Positions 45,725 to 54,983 of a DNA stretch of 64,000 bases are shown in pieces. A model generated the notes under the pieces. The model was not told where the DNA came from, searched no databases, and saw nothing but the letters and a program-made list of their open reading frames with translations. Source of the DNA: Melieria omissa (Eukaryota; Arthropoda; Insecta; Diptera; Ulidiidae); assembly GCA_963971225.1 (NCBI GenBank), contig OZ020269.1, positions 43,669,264-43,733,263 on the forward strand, written 5' to 3'. A program made the position numbers and the translations under genes. Numbering within the stretch: position 1 is the first letter of the stretch; every line of letters starts with the position of its first letter.

Positions 45725-45748
45725 TTTGAAGGCTTTAAAGGTGGCTAA

Positions 45749-45984
45749 ATGAGTGCTGTCTCGAGTGATCTGTCGATCCCATCTCTAATCCCTTCCTTTC
45801 CTTTCCCTTTGTACTCATGTTTCCCCCTATTTATGATCCCCGGCTTCGGCCGTTTGTCTCGTTCAGTGGTTCTTGTACTTATTGTCATTCGTGTTTTATA
45901 TCGCAAATAAAACGCACGTACCACGCAACCCCGCATCTCATTATTTCCCCAGCGTTCCGCCGATGGCTCCAGAGAACTTTAACA
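45749..45984 (+). repeat. LTR-like segment, probable BEL/Pao type
   Basis: An initiator-like GTTCAGTGG near 45860, AATAAA at about 45905 and a terminal AACA directly before TGGTCCTTCGAGCC. That last phrase is one I associate with BEL/Pao primer sites, from memory. The left border is uncertain. Confidence 0.4.
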
Positions 45985-46430
45985 TGGTCCTTCGAGCCAT
46001 TCGTGATCGAGCCGCGAATGTTTTTATTAACAAATAAAAAATAAAAGAAAAGAAAACATTTAAAAATCAAATCAACACAAAAACACTACAAACACAAAAG
46101 TGAAACAAAGTAAAAAATACATAATACAATCCAAAAAGTGCGATTACAAATCAACAATTACAAACAGTGCACAAATTTGAAAAAATTAAAAACAAAAATT
46201 CTAAACAAGACATTGAACAGTGCAGTGACACTTAAAAGAAGGGCAGCAGAACAGAAAAACAACAACAAAACACACACCCACAACAGACGCAAAGGAGACG
46301 AAAAGAGAAGCAACAACAGCACAAACGGCGGACAAACAACAGCAAGCAACGCAGTACAACACAGTAGCGGACACAGTTGGATAAAGGATATTCTCATTCT
46401 CGGGCACTGGGCCCCAATAAGATAAGCCCA
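45985..46430 (+). other. probable retroelement primer site and A-rich leader
   Basis: TGGTCCTTCGAGCC starts the segment; the following 400 bp are A-rich leader-like DNA without a gag frame. It ends with ATTCTCGGGCACTGGGCCC, shared with 42024-42043, then AGATAAG. Confidence 0.4.
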
Positions 46431-47205
46431 AACATTTTATTCAAAATTAACAAAAATACACTCACATATACTAACATAAAACACATATTTAAAAAAATAT
46501 ATATATAATATTCCCATTCCCAAAAATGAATTAAAAAAAATTATTTACTGGTTCCCCGCCACTGTCGTGTACATTTCTCTGTGCACATACAAAATCGCGC
46601 AGTGCAGTAAGCATTCCCGCTACTGCACATAATTTTGCGCTTTTTGTTCGCATTCTCCTTTGTGCGATATACGCAGGCAAAGCAACAAAAACACCCGCTG
46701 CAGCCAGTTTCCCACTACGTTTCTTATTCGCACACATTTTCCCTAATTTCACTTTGTGCATATTTCTTCAGATCAGCAGCAAGCACTCCAGCTGTTGATC
46801 TTTCACACTCTCCCACTTGCACACAATTTCGCGTTTCGCTTTGTGCGATATTCGCACGCACCAGCAGCAAGCACTCCCGCTGCTGCCTCTAAGTGCACTC
46901 ATATTTTTATACTTCTGCCTAAGCAATTCCCTATTTCGCTAGCAGAAGTAAATAAACTCATGCACAGTGGGACGAGTCGCATTTTTTTTCAGCACATTGA
47001 ACAATTTTCTAGAACTTGGAAAATTTTCAATAGTGCTGCATATACTCATACACTGCACATCTGCTGCCACCCCAAGTGCATACAGTGGGACAAAACCCCC
47101 CACTTTCACACCAAAATTTTTGTACACACAAATATTTCGACACTTTTACTTACACACTTATACAAATAATAACATAAGCATATATATGTATACATACAAA
47201 TATAT
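46431..47205. repeat. noncoding stretch with imperfect 95-bp repeats (about 46640-46890)
   Basis: Three degenerate units share CTTTGTGC(GATAT), a following CAGCAGCAAGCACTC-type block and a CTGCTGC-type end. The rest, to the gypsy LTR, has no gene; GTGGGACRA-type phrases recur at 46968 and 47088. Confidence 0.45.
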
Positions 47206-47630
47206 TGTAACGATGAGACAGTCTGTCGCGGTGCAAAGCAACCCTGCCGCTACGTGCCGTGCCATAACCCAATCTGGCAACGACGGCCGCGATAATAACT
47301 TTTAGTCCAATCTGGCAACAATGGTCGCGATCAGCAGGGAAGCATTTAGTCCACTCCGGAATGTGCGGGAACGATCTGCGCGATGGCCGGACAGAGTATA
47401 AAAGGCGGCCGGATGCGGGCAACGAGTCAGTCTGGTTTTGACAAGTGACGTTGCCACACGGAATAATTAAGCAAATACTTAAGTGTACGAACAGTAAAGT
47501 GTAAACTGTGAATAATAAAGTGACTGTTGGTGTATTTTATTGTCTGCGTTTAAGAAACTGACTGTGTTTTATTTTCAAATCACACAATCCAGAGATACGT
47601 GACAGCCCACTAGACTTAGTATTCGTAACA
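47206..47630 (+). repeat. 5' LTR of gypsy copy 3
   Basis: Starts TGTAACGATGAGACAG, ends TATTCGTAACA. TATAAAAGG at 47397-47405 is the promoter core and AATAAA at 47514-47519 the likely processing signal, so R begins between them. Confidence 0.93.
47397..47405 (+). promoter_or_regulatory. TATA box of gypsy LTR
   Basis: TATAAAAGG in the 5' LTR; repeated in the 3' LTR at about 52927. Transcription would start about 30 bp on, near GAGTCAGTCTGG, an initiator-like stretch. Confidence 0.7.
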
Positions 47631-47632
47631 TT

Positions 47633-47649
47633 TGGTGTCAGAAGTGGGA
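47633..47649 (+). other. primer binding site, tRNA-Leu
   Basis: TGGTGTCAGAAGTGGGA, 2 nt after the LTR, is complementary to the CCA end and acceptor/T-arm side of a eukaryotic tRNA-Leu (recalled 3' sequence TCCCACTTCTGACA plus CCA). Confidence 0.85.
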
Positions 47650-47711
47650 TTGTGGAAAATTGAAGATAAAAAAAAAAAAAACTAAAGAAATAAAATTATA
47701 AAAGCACGGAC

Positions 47712-49127
47712 ATGGTGAAATTCGAGCTGCTGAAGGTGGACCAGCTGAAGAAGGAGCGGGCTGCCTGGAATTTGCCGACTGCTGGCGGAAAGGTGGAGTT
47801 GCAGTTGCGCTTGCGAGAAGCATGTGAGGAACGAGGCGTCGATTGGACTGTGCACGAGTTCGGGGCGCAAGAACAAGAGGCGTCGGCCAAAATGGAGGAA
47901 TCGCCTGCAGGTGCGGCGTCGATGCAAAGTACGACTGCAGCGGCTGCGCCGCCACAAGCAATGGACATGAGCCAGCTAATGGTTGCACTTAAAGGCATGT
48001 TCGAGACTTCCAACCGTGAAATGGCAGCGAAGCTGGAAACTACGAATCTCGAAATTTCGGCAAAAGTCGAGGCTGCAAATCGAGAAATGGCGGAAAATTC
48101 TGCGCGCATAGAGCAGAAGGTGGAGGAAATTTCCAATAGCCTGAATGTGAAAGTTGAGCATCTCGAGACGCGAATAGACGATTGGGACAAACGAGTTGAC
48201 GAAATGGGTGAATCCCTGAATAGACGAGTTGACAACCTGGATGAGTCCTTGAACAAACGAGTTGACAGTCTGGAAGATTCGATGCACAGAAAGATAGACG
48301 AACGGTTTCGAGAGGTACAGCCACGAGAATGTTTGCCACCGGTTCAGGACGGTTTTGCTGCCAGAACAGAAGTGCCTACTTATGATGGTGCTGCGCCGTT
48401 CGACACATTTAAATTGCAATTCGACTTGGCTGCTTTGGAAAATCAGTGGACAGATATCAGGAAAGGTCGGAGGTTGGCACTGGCGCTGAAAGGTCCTGCG
48501 GCTGAGGTAATCAAATCAGTTCCAGAATGTTTAAGAAGTGATTACGGTGCCATCATGAGGGCATTAGCAGCGAAGTATAGCAACGAGCACAACCATGCGC
48601 TATACTACTGTGAGCTGAAGAACCGCAAACAGAGAGCCAACGAGGCGCTGCAGACATATGCAGCAGACATTGAGCGGCTCGTACAGTTGTGCTACCCAAA
48701 ATTTGGTGCTGATGATCTCGAGAGGATGAAGATTGAGTCGTTTGTTGAAGGTCTTCATGATCTGGAAACACGTCGCAGTGCGTTGATGATGGGCAAGCCA
48801 ACATTTAAGGAAACGGTGACCAGCGCGATGACATATGAAGCGGCATGGATCGGGAGCACTCGGTATGCACCTGCAAGGATACGCCAGATTCAGGCGGACA
48901 ACGACATTCCGATCCAGGCCATAAGCTCGGAGATACCGGACAGGCCACGGGTGGTCTCCTCTAAAGTTGTTTGCTGGATATGTGGTAAGCAGGGCCACAT
49001 ATCACGAGACTGCCGCCAACGAAAGAGGCGTTCCCGTTCTCGATCGCAATCGCCTGAAGCGAGGAATACTGACAATCGAGGCTCAGCCAACAAGCGCAGG
49101 GTTGAGGACGAGGAGCTGTTAAACTAA
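47712..49127 (+). CDS. gypsy Gag polyprotein (471 aa)
   Basis: Gag forms the cytoplasmic particle and binds the element RNA. Residues 1-45 look like a SAP domain (VDQLKKERAAW, then GGKVELQLRLREA); 60-90 are Ala/Ser-rich; about 95-205 is a repeat-built coiled coil (MAAKLETTNLEISAKVEAAN and related heptads); about 225-385 is the conserved gag core (LQFDLAALENQWTDIRKG ... GLHDLETRRSALMMG); CWICGKQGHISRDC near residue 425 is a CCHC zinc knuckle, followed by an Arg/Ser-rich tail. ATG at 47712 is chosen because it is the first one after the primer site and starts the SAP domain. The stop directly follows a slippery heptamer. Confidence 0.93.
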   Translation: MVKFELLKVDQLKKERAAWNLPTAGGKVELQLRLREACEERGVDWTVHEFGAQEQEASAKMEESPAGAASMQSTTAAAAPPQAMDMSQLMVALKGMFETSNREMAAKLETTNLEISAKVEAANREMAENSARIEQKVEEISNSLNVKVEHLETRIDDWDKRVDEMGESLNRRVDNLDESLNKRVDSLEDSMHRKIDERFREVQPRECLPPVQDGFAARTEVPTYDGAAPFDTFKLQFDLAALENQWTDIRKGRRLALALKGPAAEVIKSVPECLRSDYGAIMRALAAKYSNEHNHALYYCELKNRKQRANEALQTYAADIERLVQLCYPKFGADDLERMKIESFVEGLHDLETRRSALMMGKPTFKETVTSAMTYEAAWIGSTRYAPARIRQIQADNDIPIQAISSEIPDRPRVVSSKVVCWICGKQGHISRDCRQRKRRSRSRSQSPEARNTDNRGSANKRRVEDEELLN

Positions 49128-52100
49128 AACGGGTCAGCCCAAAGGGGCGTGAGCTGATCCCCACAATCTGCCGCCCCACCATCCTTGTCTCACAGCTGAA
49201 ACGACAGCCCAGCAGCTTGACAATTGAAGGAAGGATAGATGGAAAGTTGTTCGTGTTGACACTGGATACTGGAGCGTCATATTCGATCATAAAAAGGAAG
49301 CTGCTGAAGAACTGGGAACCGCTGCATGGCATACAGCTGCGGACTGCGACTGGCGAGCGCGCGCCGGTGAGAGGGAAAGTTACAAAAACGATTGCTATCG
49401 GCACCAGCAGCCTGGAACATGAGTTCATCGTCGCGGATATAATGGACGACGTGATTATCGGCGTGGATTTCATGATTAGGCACGGTTTTACGCTGGACCT
49501 GAAGGAAAATGTGCTGAGATATGCCAACGTTGAATTCCCGCTGCGCACCGGCTATGAGCGAAGCGTGGCGGTACGGAAGGTTGTATCGTGTCAACACGGG
49601 AGGATACCAGCGAATTCTGAGGCGATTGTGTGGGCAAAGGTGGACGAGGACGATGGGACGAGTCGGCTGTGGGTAGTAGAAGCACCGAAACAAGGACACG
49701 ACAACATCATCATCGGACGTACACTAGTGGAACCTAAAAATGGCAGAATACCAGTCAGAATACTGAACCCCCTGAATGCACCCAGATATGTCAGGAAAGA
49801 TGAGGTAATCGGCGAGTGTAAGGAAGCTGTAGCAGTGGTCAATTGCGAGAGTAGCCCACCTGGAGGTAATAAGAAGAGCGGTTTTATCATGGACGCCATA
49901 CCGCAGGAGAACCAGTGGAGCAGCGAGTTGTCGGCCAAGCAGAAACAGAAGGCGAGGTCACTCCTGCAGCACTATGGGTCAATTTTTGCGGCAGAAGCAG
50001 GCGGAAGAACAGCCATAGTGAAGCACAACATCGACACCGGAAGTGCAAAACCGATTCGCCAACCGCCAAGACGAGTTCCTCTGGCCAAGAGGGAGGAGGT
50101 CACCAATTTGATCGAGAACATGCGGAAAGACAAGGTCATAGAGCCTTCTTCGGGCCCCTGGTGCTCGCCGGTCGTGCTAGTCAAGAAAAAAGATGGCAGT
50201 ACCCGGTTTTGTGTGGACTATCGGAAGCTCAATGATGTGACCAAGAAGGACAGTTATCCACTACCTCGGATCGATGACACCCTGGACACACTGTCAGGCA
50301 CGCAGTGTTTCTCCACGCTCGACTTACGCAGCGGCTATTGGCAGGTAGCGCTTGCAGACAAGGACAAGGAGAAAACGGCTTTCAGTGTTGGCGATGGTTT
50401 GTGGCAGTTCACCGTCATGCCGTTTGGACTCTGCAACGCACCAGCAACATTCGAGTGGCTAATGGAACGCGTGCTAAAAGGGCTGCATTGGCGGACGTGT
50501 CTGGTGTACCTCGACGACATAATCGTAATGGGTAAAAGCTTCGACGACCACCTGGGAAAGCTGAAGGAGGTATTTGAGCGGATACAAAAAGCCGGGCTTA
50601 AACTCAACCCAAAGAAGTGCTCGCTGTTCCAAAAGGAGGTCAAGTATCTGGGTCACACGGTTTCCGCCCGCGGAGTACATACGGATGAAGGCAAAATCAC
50701 GGCGGTGAAGGAGTGGCCCCGGCCACGCAATCTACACGAACTCCGCAGTTTCCTGGGCCTGTGTACATACTACCGCCGATTTGTTCCGGGATTCGCGAAC
50801 AGAGCCAGCAGCCTGCACAAACTGACGAAAAAGGGCCAAGCTTTCGAGTGGAACGAGGAGCAGGAACAGGCTTTTGCACGTCTGAAGGAAAAACTGTGCA
50901 GTGCCCCAATTCTGGCCTTCCCCGTGCCTGGGGAGATGTTTGTGCTGGATACAGATGCAAGCGGGAGTAGTATTGGCGGTGTGCTATCACAGATAATAGA
51001 CGGCCAGGAACAAGTGATAGCGTACTACAATAGGGTTTTATCGAAACCGGAACGCAATTACTGTGTGACCCGGAGAGAACTGCTGGCGGTATTGGACTGC
51101 GTGAAACACTTCCACAAATATCTGTATGGACAAAAGTTTCGCCTGCGCACAGATCATGCGGCATTGAGATGGCTCCTGAACTTTAAAGATCCTGAAGGGC
51201 AATTGGCGCGGTGGATCGAGCGACTGCAGAGCTACGACTACACGATAGAGCATCGCAAGGGCAGTAGCCATGGAAATGCCGATGCCTTGTCACGCCGTCC
51301 GTGCAAAGTCGAATGCAGGCAATGCTCGCGAGCCGAAAGCAAAGAACAGATAGTGGACGTCCGGTTGGTCAGCGTCATGCCAGAGGAAGAGTGGTCTGCG
51401 GAGAGGCTACCAAAAGACCAGCATGAGGATGCGGATCTTGCAAAAATCGTCGAAGGCAAGGAGCAAGGCGCACGTCCAGACTGGCAGGAGATGGCTGGTG
51501 AAAGCCCGATCGCTAAGGCTTACTGGGCACAGTGGAAAAGTCTGCGGCTGAAGGAAGGCTGCCTGTACCGCGAATGGGAGAGCGCGGATGGTCGTACCAG
51601 CAACCCCCTAATGGTAGTGCCGAAAACCAGAATCAACGAGGTCATCGAGGCATACCATAACGACTCCAGTGGAGGGCACCTAGGCATCACCAAAACCGTC
51701 GCCAAAATAAAAAGACGATTCTACTGGGTAGGATGTCAGGAGTCTGTAGCCGAGTGGATTAAGAGCTGCGACCGATGTTCAGCCGCGAAAGGGCCGACAA
51801 GAAAATCTCGAGGCCGCATGCAGCAGTACAACGTGGGAGCGCCCTTCGAGCGGATTGCTATGGACGTCGCCGGCCCATTCCCAACTAGCACTCAAGGCAA
51901 CAAATATGTGCTGGTTGTAATGGATTACTTCAGCAAATGGCCCGAAGTGTACCCTATTCCTAACCAGGAGGCCACCACGATCTCGGAAAAGCTGGTAAAC
52001 AACTGGGTAGCCAGGTTCGGAGTTCCGTTGGAGTTGCACTCAGATCAAGGCCGGAATTTCGAGTCTGCGGTATTCAAGGAAGTGTGTGAGCTGCTGGGGA

Positions 52101-52723
52101 TAAAGAAAACGCGTACCACTCCTTTGCACCCACAGTCCGACGGCATGGTGGAACGCTTTAACCGGACACTGGAGGAATACCTGCGGAAAGTGGTAGGCAG
52201 GAATCAAAAGGATTGGGACACGCATATCCCCCTGTTCCTGATGGCGTATAGGTCAGCCCCGCACGACACGACATCACTCACTCCAGCCCGAGCAGTGTTC
52301 GGAACAGAGTTGCGGTTACCCGCTGACTTGAAGTTCGGGGTAGTCAGCACGACGGGAGGCGCTAAGACGAACTACGTGGCCAATAAGCGGGCGGAACTGG
52401 AGGAAATTCACCAATTTATAAGGGGCCGCACCAAACTGGTCAGCGATAAGGCGAAAGCCAGATACGATCTACGGGCCAACTCAGCAGGGTTCCAAGAAGG
52501 CGATTTGGTAATGCTCTACAACCCGCAGCGGAGGAAAGGTTTGTCTCCGAAACTTGAAGCGTCATGGGAAGGACCTTACGAAATCGTGACTAGGATTAAC
52601 GACGTGGTATACCGGATTCAACGTTGCAGCAATAGAGGCGCTAAGCTGAAGGTAGTCCATTTGGAGCGCCTGGCGCCTCATCACAGCGGAGCCTCGGCAC
52701 TTGTTCGGGACGAACAAGTCTAA
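49106..52723 (+). CDS. gypsy Pol polyprotein (protease, RT, RNase H, integrase)
   Basis: Pol lies in the -1 frame, opening after a TGA at 49103-49105 and overlapping gag by 22 nt; there is no ATG near its start, so it should be made by frameshifting. In order: protease (LDTGASYSIIK near 49259, with a later IIGVDFMIRHG), RT (VDYRKLND, MPFGLCNAPATF, VYLDDIIV near 50505), RNase H (FVLDTDASG near 50938, RTDHAALRWL), integrase zinc domain (HNDSSGGHLG ... CDRC), core (MDVAGPFP, HSDQGRNFE, and Glu in MVERFNRTLEEYLR) and a C-terminal WEGPYEIVTRI module. About 1200 residues, normal for Ty3/gypsy. All catalytic residues that I can check are present. Confidence 0.95.
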   Translation, partial: GRGAVKLKRVSPKGRELIPTICRPTILVSQLKRQPSSLTIEGRIDGKLFVLTLDTGASYSIIKRKLLKNWEPLHGIQLRTATGERAPVRGKVTKTIAIGTSSLEHEFIVADIMDDVIIGVDFMIRHGFTLDLKENVLRYANVEFPLRTGYERSVAVRKVVSCQHGRIPANSEAIVWAKVDEDDGTSRLWVVEAPKQGHDNIIIGRTLVEPKNGRIPVRILNPLNAPRYVRKDEVIGECKEAVAVVNCESSPPGGNKKSGFIMDAIPQENQWSSELSAKQKQKARSLLQHYGSIFAAEAGGRTAIVKHNIDTGSAKPIRQPPRRVPLAKREEVTNLIENMRKDKVIEPSSGPWCSPVVLVKKKDGSTRFCVDYRKLNDVTKKDSYPLPRIDDTLDTLSGTQCFSTLDLRSGYWQVALADKDKEKTAFSVGDGLWQFTVMPFGLCNAPATFEWLMERVLKGLHWRTCLVYLDDIIVMGKSFDDHLGKLKEVFERIQKAGLKLNPKKCSLFQKEVKYLGHTVSARGVHTDEGKITAVKEWPRPRNLHELRSFLGLCTYYRRFVPGFANRASSLHKLTKKGQAFEWNEEQEQAFARLKEKLCSAPILAFPVPGEMFVLDTDASGSSIGGVLSQIIDGQEQVIAYYNRVLSKPERNYCVTRRELLAVLDCVKHFHKYLYGQKFRLRTDHAALRWLLNFKDPEGQLARWIERLQSYDYTIEHRKGSSHGNADALSRRPCKVECRQCSRAESKEQIVDVRLVSVMPEEEWSAERLPKDQHEDADLAKIVEGKEQGARPDWQEMAGESPIAKAYWAQWKSLRLKEGCLYREWESADGRTSNPLMVVPKTRINEVIEAYHNDSSGGHLGITKTVAKIKRRFYWVGCQESVAEWIKSCDRCSAAKGPTRKSRGRMQQYNVGAPFERIAMDVAGPFPTSTQGNKYVLVVMDYFSKWPEVYPIPNQEATTISEKLVNNWVARFGVPLELHSDQGRNFESAVFKEVCELLGIKKTRTTPLHPQSDGMVERFNRTLEEYLRKVVGRNQKDWDTHIPLFLMAYRSAPHDTTSLTPARAVFGTELRLPADLKFGVVSTTGGAKTNYVANKRAELEEIHQFIRGRTKLVSDKAKARYDLRANSAGFQEGDLVMLYNPQRRKGLSPKLEASWEGPYEIVTRINDVVYRIQRCSNRGAKLKVVHLERLAPHHSGASALVRDEQV
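49118..49161 (+). promoter_or_regulatory. programmed -1 ribosomal frameshift signal, gag to pol
   Basis: The heptamer G-TTA-AAC (49118-49124) sits just before the gag TAA. A slip gives GTT-AAA-C and enters pol exactly. After a 6-nt spacer, GGGTCAGC (49131-49138) pairs with GCTGATCCC (49153-49161), an 8-bp stem with one bulged T and a 14-nt loop. GUUAAAC is a known slippery site in arteriviruses. Confidence 0.8.
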
Positions 52724-52734
52724 GTGGTGGGCAG

Positions 52735-53161
52735 TGTAACGATGAGACAGTCTGTGATGCGGTGCAAAGCAACCCTGCCGCTACGTGCCGTGCCATAACC
52801 CAATCTGGCAACGACGGCCGCGATAATAACTTTTAGTCCAATCTGGCAACAATGGTCGCGATCAGCAGGGAAGCATTTAGTCCACTCCGGAATGTGCGGG
52901 AACGATCTGCGCGATGGCCGGACAGAGTATAAAAGGCGGCCGGATGCGGGCAACGAGTCAGTCTGGTTTTGACAAGTGACGTTGCCACACGGAATAATTA
53001 AGCAAATACTTAAGTGTACGAACAGTAAAGTGTAAACTGTGAATAATAAAGTGACTGTTGGTGTATTTTATTGTCTGCGTTTAAGAAACTGACTGTGTTT
53101 TATTTTCAAATCACACAATCCAGAGATACGTGACAGCCCACTAGACTTAGTATTCGTAACA
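52735..53161 (+). repeat. 3' LTR of gypsy copy 3
   Basis: Same as the 5' LTR except GTGATGCGG in place of GTCGCGG near the start. The preceding AAGTGGTGGGCAG is the probable, weak polypurine tract. Confidence 0.93.
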
Positions 53162-53170
53162 ATATATTTA

Positions 53171-53205
53171 CTAGCCGTACCCGCCCGCTACGCTGGGCAT
53201 TCCGC
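53171..53205 (-). repeat. Helitron-like 3' terminus
   Basis: On the minus strand a hairpin GCCCAGCGTAGCGGGC is followed by GGGTACGG and CTAG, the hairpin-plus-CTRR ending typical of Helitrons. It begins 10 bp after the gypsy LTR; no upstream Helitron body was recognised. Confidence 0.5.
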
Positions 53206-53930
53206 AAAATGGTATTGTTTTATACCTGAGAGTATTTCTCTTCGACTACAACTGAATAAAATGAAATTTATGAATTAATAAAATTTAAAAAACTCATGTT
53301 TGTTATACTACTCTTTACTCATGATAGTGAAATTATTGTCATCATAATTCACTACATTGGAAATAATCGAACCTGATTGAAACTGATTTTTCAAGCTGAG
53401 TTCCCTTCTGGTATTGTTCCAACTAAAAATTGCGTATCTATTGCGATCGATCCGCATTTTTGAAGTACCTTTCAATGCATTTCTGTGACTCATACTATTC
53501 AATGGAAATTGCTTGTAACCTGCTTCAGTGTCAAATATTTTCTTTGGAAATTTATTATACTTGAAAAATATTATTTTCCAAAAAAAAAAATGTTTGGATC
53601 GAGTTTTTATAAAATACGCCTTTACGCGCTGATGGTAGCTTCTAGGAAAAAATTAGAGAGCTATATCGGTTGATTATAACTTAAAAAAAAATTTCATTTT
53701 TGTTTTAATTTCAATTGTTAAACATGATACAATTTTGGTACAATTATGAAACCTTTTTTTTCGAATTCCTCATCCATTTGTCTATAGTTTTATGATTTTT
53801 TTTTAATTTAAAAAAAGGTGCGTCATAGTACAAAAAAATACAAACTGCTTTTTGTTGCGAATATTGACTTTATTCATGTGGTTCAAGCTCGAATGTCGAT
53901 TTTGTGGCTTGTGAATGTTATTTATTTTAG
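53206..53930. other. AT-rich noncoding stretch
   Basis: No gene or repeat recognised. Confidence 0.4.
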
Positions 53931-54335
53931 TTAAAAATAGCGACCCGCCCCGGCTTCGCACGGGTGCAATGCTGATACCGTCAAAAGGAGCGGATTATAG
54001 GGAACTATCCATCGGTTATCAATATCATGGTTTCGGACAGTGGCACTTTGGAGGGCAAAGTTCTGTTCTGGCGATCGTCGACGATATTTGGGATATCCGT
54101 CATCGCTAGTAGATGTTTGAGTTTGGAACGACTTCGGAAATTTTTTGCTGCATTTAGAATCTCGCATACATGGAGAGTTACGGTTTAAAGCCCCGCAAGG
54201 GCCAGGATCTTCTTCTTCAACCGGTAATTCCGCTGAAATAACGCTGTCAATTTGATTTGGTCTGATTTTGTTCACTAACCACACCAGCAGATGTACATGT
54301 GGTAAACCACGTTTCTGCCACTCTACAGTGTACAT
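53931..54335 (-). pseudogene. Helitron Rep-domain fragment with 3' terminus
   Basis: The minus frame starts MYTVEWQKRGLPHVHLLVWL, containing the HUH motif (HVH) of rolling-circle Rep proteins, then an IDSVISAELP segment, GPCGALNRNSPCM, CSKKFPKSF and DGYPKYRRR, all as in the Helitron-like N-terminal domain. The catalytic Tyr and helicase parts are missing: the frame joins at NPLL to a GC-rich terminal hairpin (CCCGTGCGAAGCCGGGGCGG) ending near 53931. So this is a 400-bp deletion derivative or fragment. Confidence 0.75.
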
Positions 54336-54983
54336 ATGACAGCGCGGCGGACAGGAGTTTCTGTACTTTTAAATGTCCATATATACTATATATGTATATA
54401 CGTATATCGTTTCTTTTCACAACACAAACACAACGCACGTACTTTTTACAAGCTGAAAGACGACCCCAAAAGCACATCTTTCAAACTGTCTTTCATGTTA
54501 CGGAAAAAAGCTTTCAAGATAGTTGCTAGAATAGCAAATTGTCTTTCGAAAGATTTTTGTACTTCGAAAGATTGAGGTGAGTTGAAAGATAGTTGCCAGA
54601 ATAGCCCTGTTAAATAAGTATTTGGGATATTTTGTCGTCCGGATATTTTTGGCAGGATATTTTATCGCCCCGATATTTTTGCATCATTTTATTCTTCGTA
54701 TTTTTTTTCTTCACAAATTCTTTCATTGGATACCCATGTCATAGTAGTACATGAAAATTTACTGATCCGCTATCTTGGTGCAGCCGCCATATTGAATTTC
54801 GAGTGACGTAATTTTATTTTCTGTATTCTTCTCCTCAAAAACTTTCATTTGATACCCACCCCGCCCCGGCTTTGCACGGATGCAATGCTGATACTAAATA
54901 TACCTACCTACTACAGAATGTCCTTATAAACAATGTTTACCTCTAAATTTATCAGTGTTTCTCTACAATATTATGCATGTATT
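54336..54983. other. noncoding stretch with repeated Helitron-like phrase
   Basis: CCCCGGCTTTGCACGGATGC near 54863 repeats the hairpin at 53945-53970. A GATATTTT(G/A)TCG phrase recurs at 54631-54680. No gene. Confidence 0.4.

Larger units (their letters stand above)
42976..45745 (-). mobile_element. Tc1-like element relic with nested mariner and MITE
   Basis: The minus-strand transposase end lies at 45236-45724. Its downstream region contains GGTGCAAAATTGAGTCAAT at 45184-45203 (complement on plus) and the inverse end TTAGGTGCAAAATTGAGTCA at 42975, the outer terminus. Between them sit a mariner and a TTAA MITE. The 5' half of the element is missing at about 45745. Confidence 0.6.
47206..53161 (+). 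mobile_element. Ty3/gypsy LTR retrotransposon, full-length copy 3
   Basis: Both LTRs, tRNA-Leu primer site, gag, -1 frameshift signal and pol are present and open; ATATAT flanks both sides (47200-47205 and 53162-53167), a 4-6 bp target duplication. LTRs (425 and 427 bp) differ by a single short indel that I could see, so insertion is recent. No env frame follows pol. This is the only element in the window that looks potentially complete. Confidence 0.95.

Noticed and set aside
46158..46431. Minus-strand frames rich in Val/Leu/Cys
   Set aside because: Antisense of an A/C-rich leader; hydrophobicity is a composition effect.
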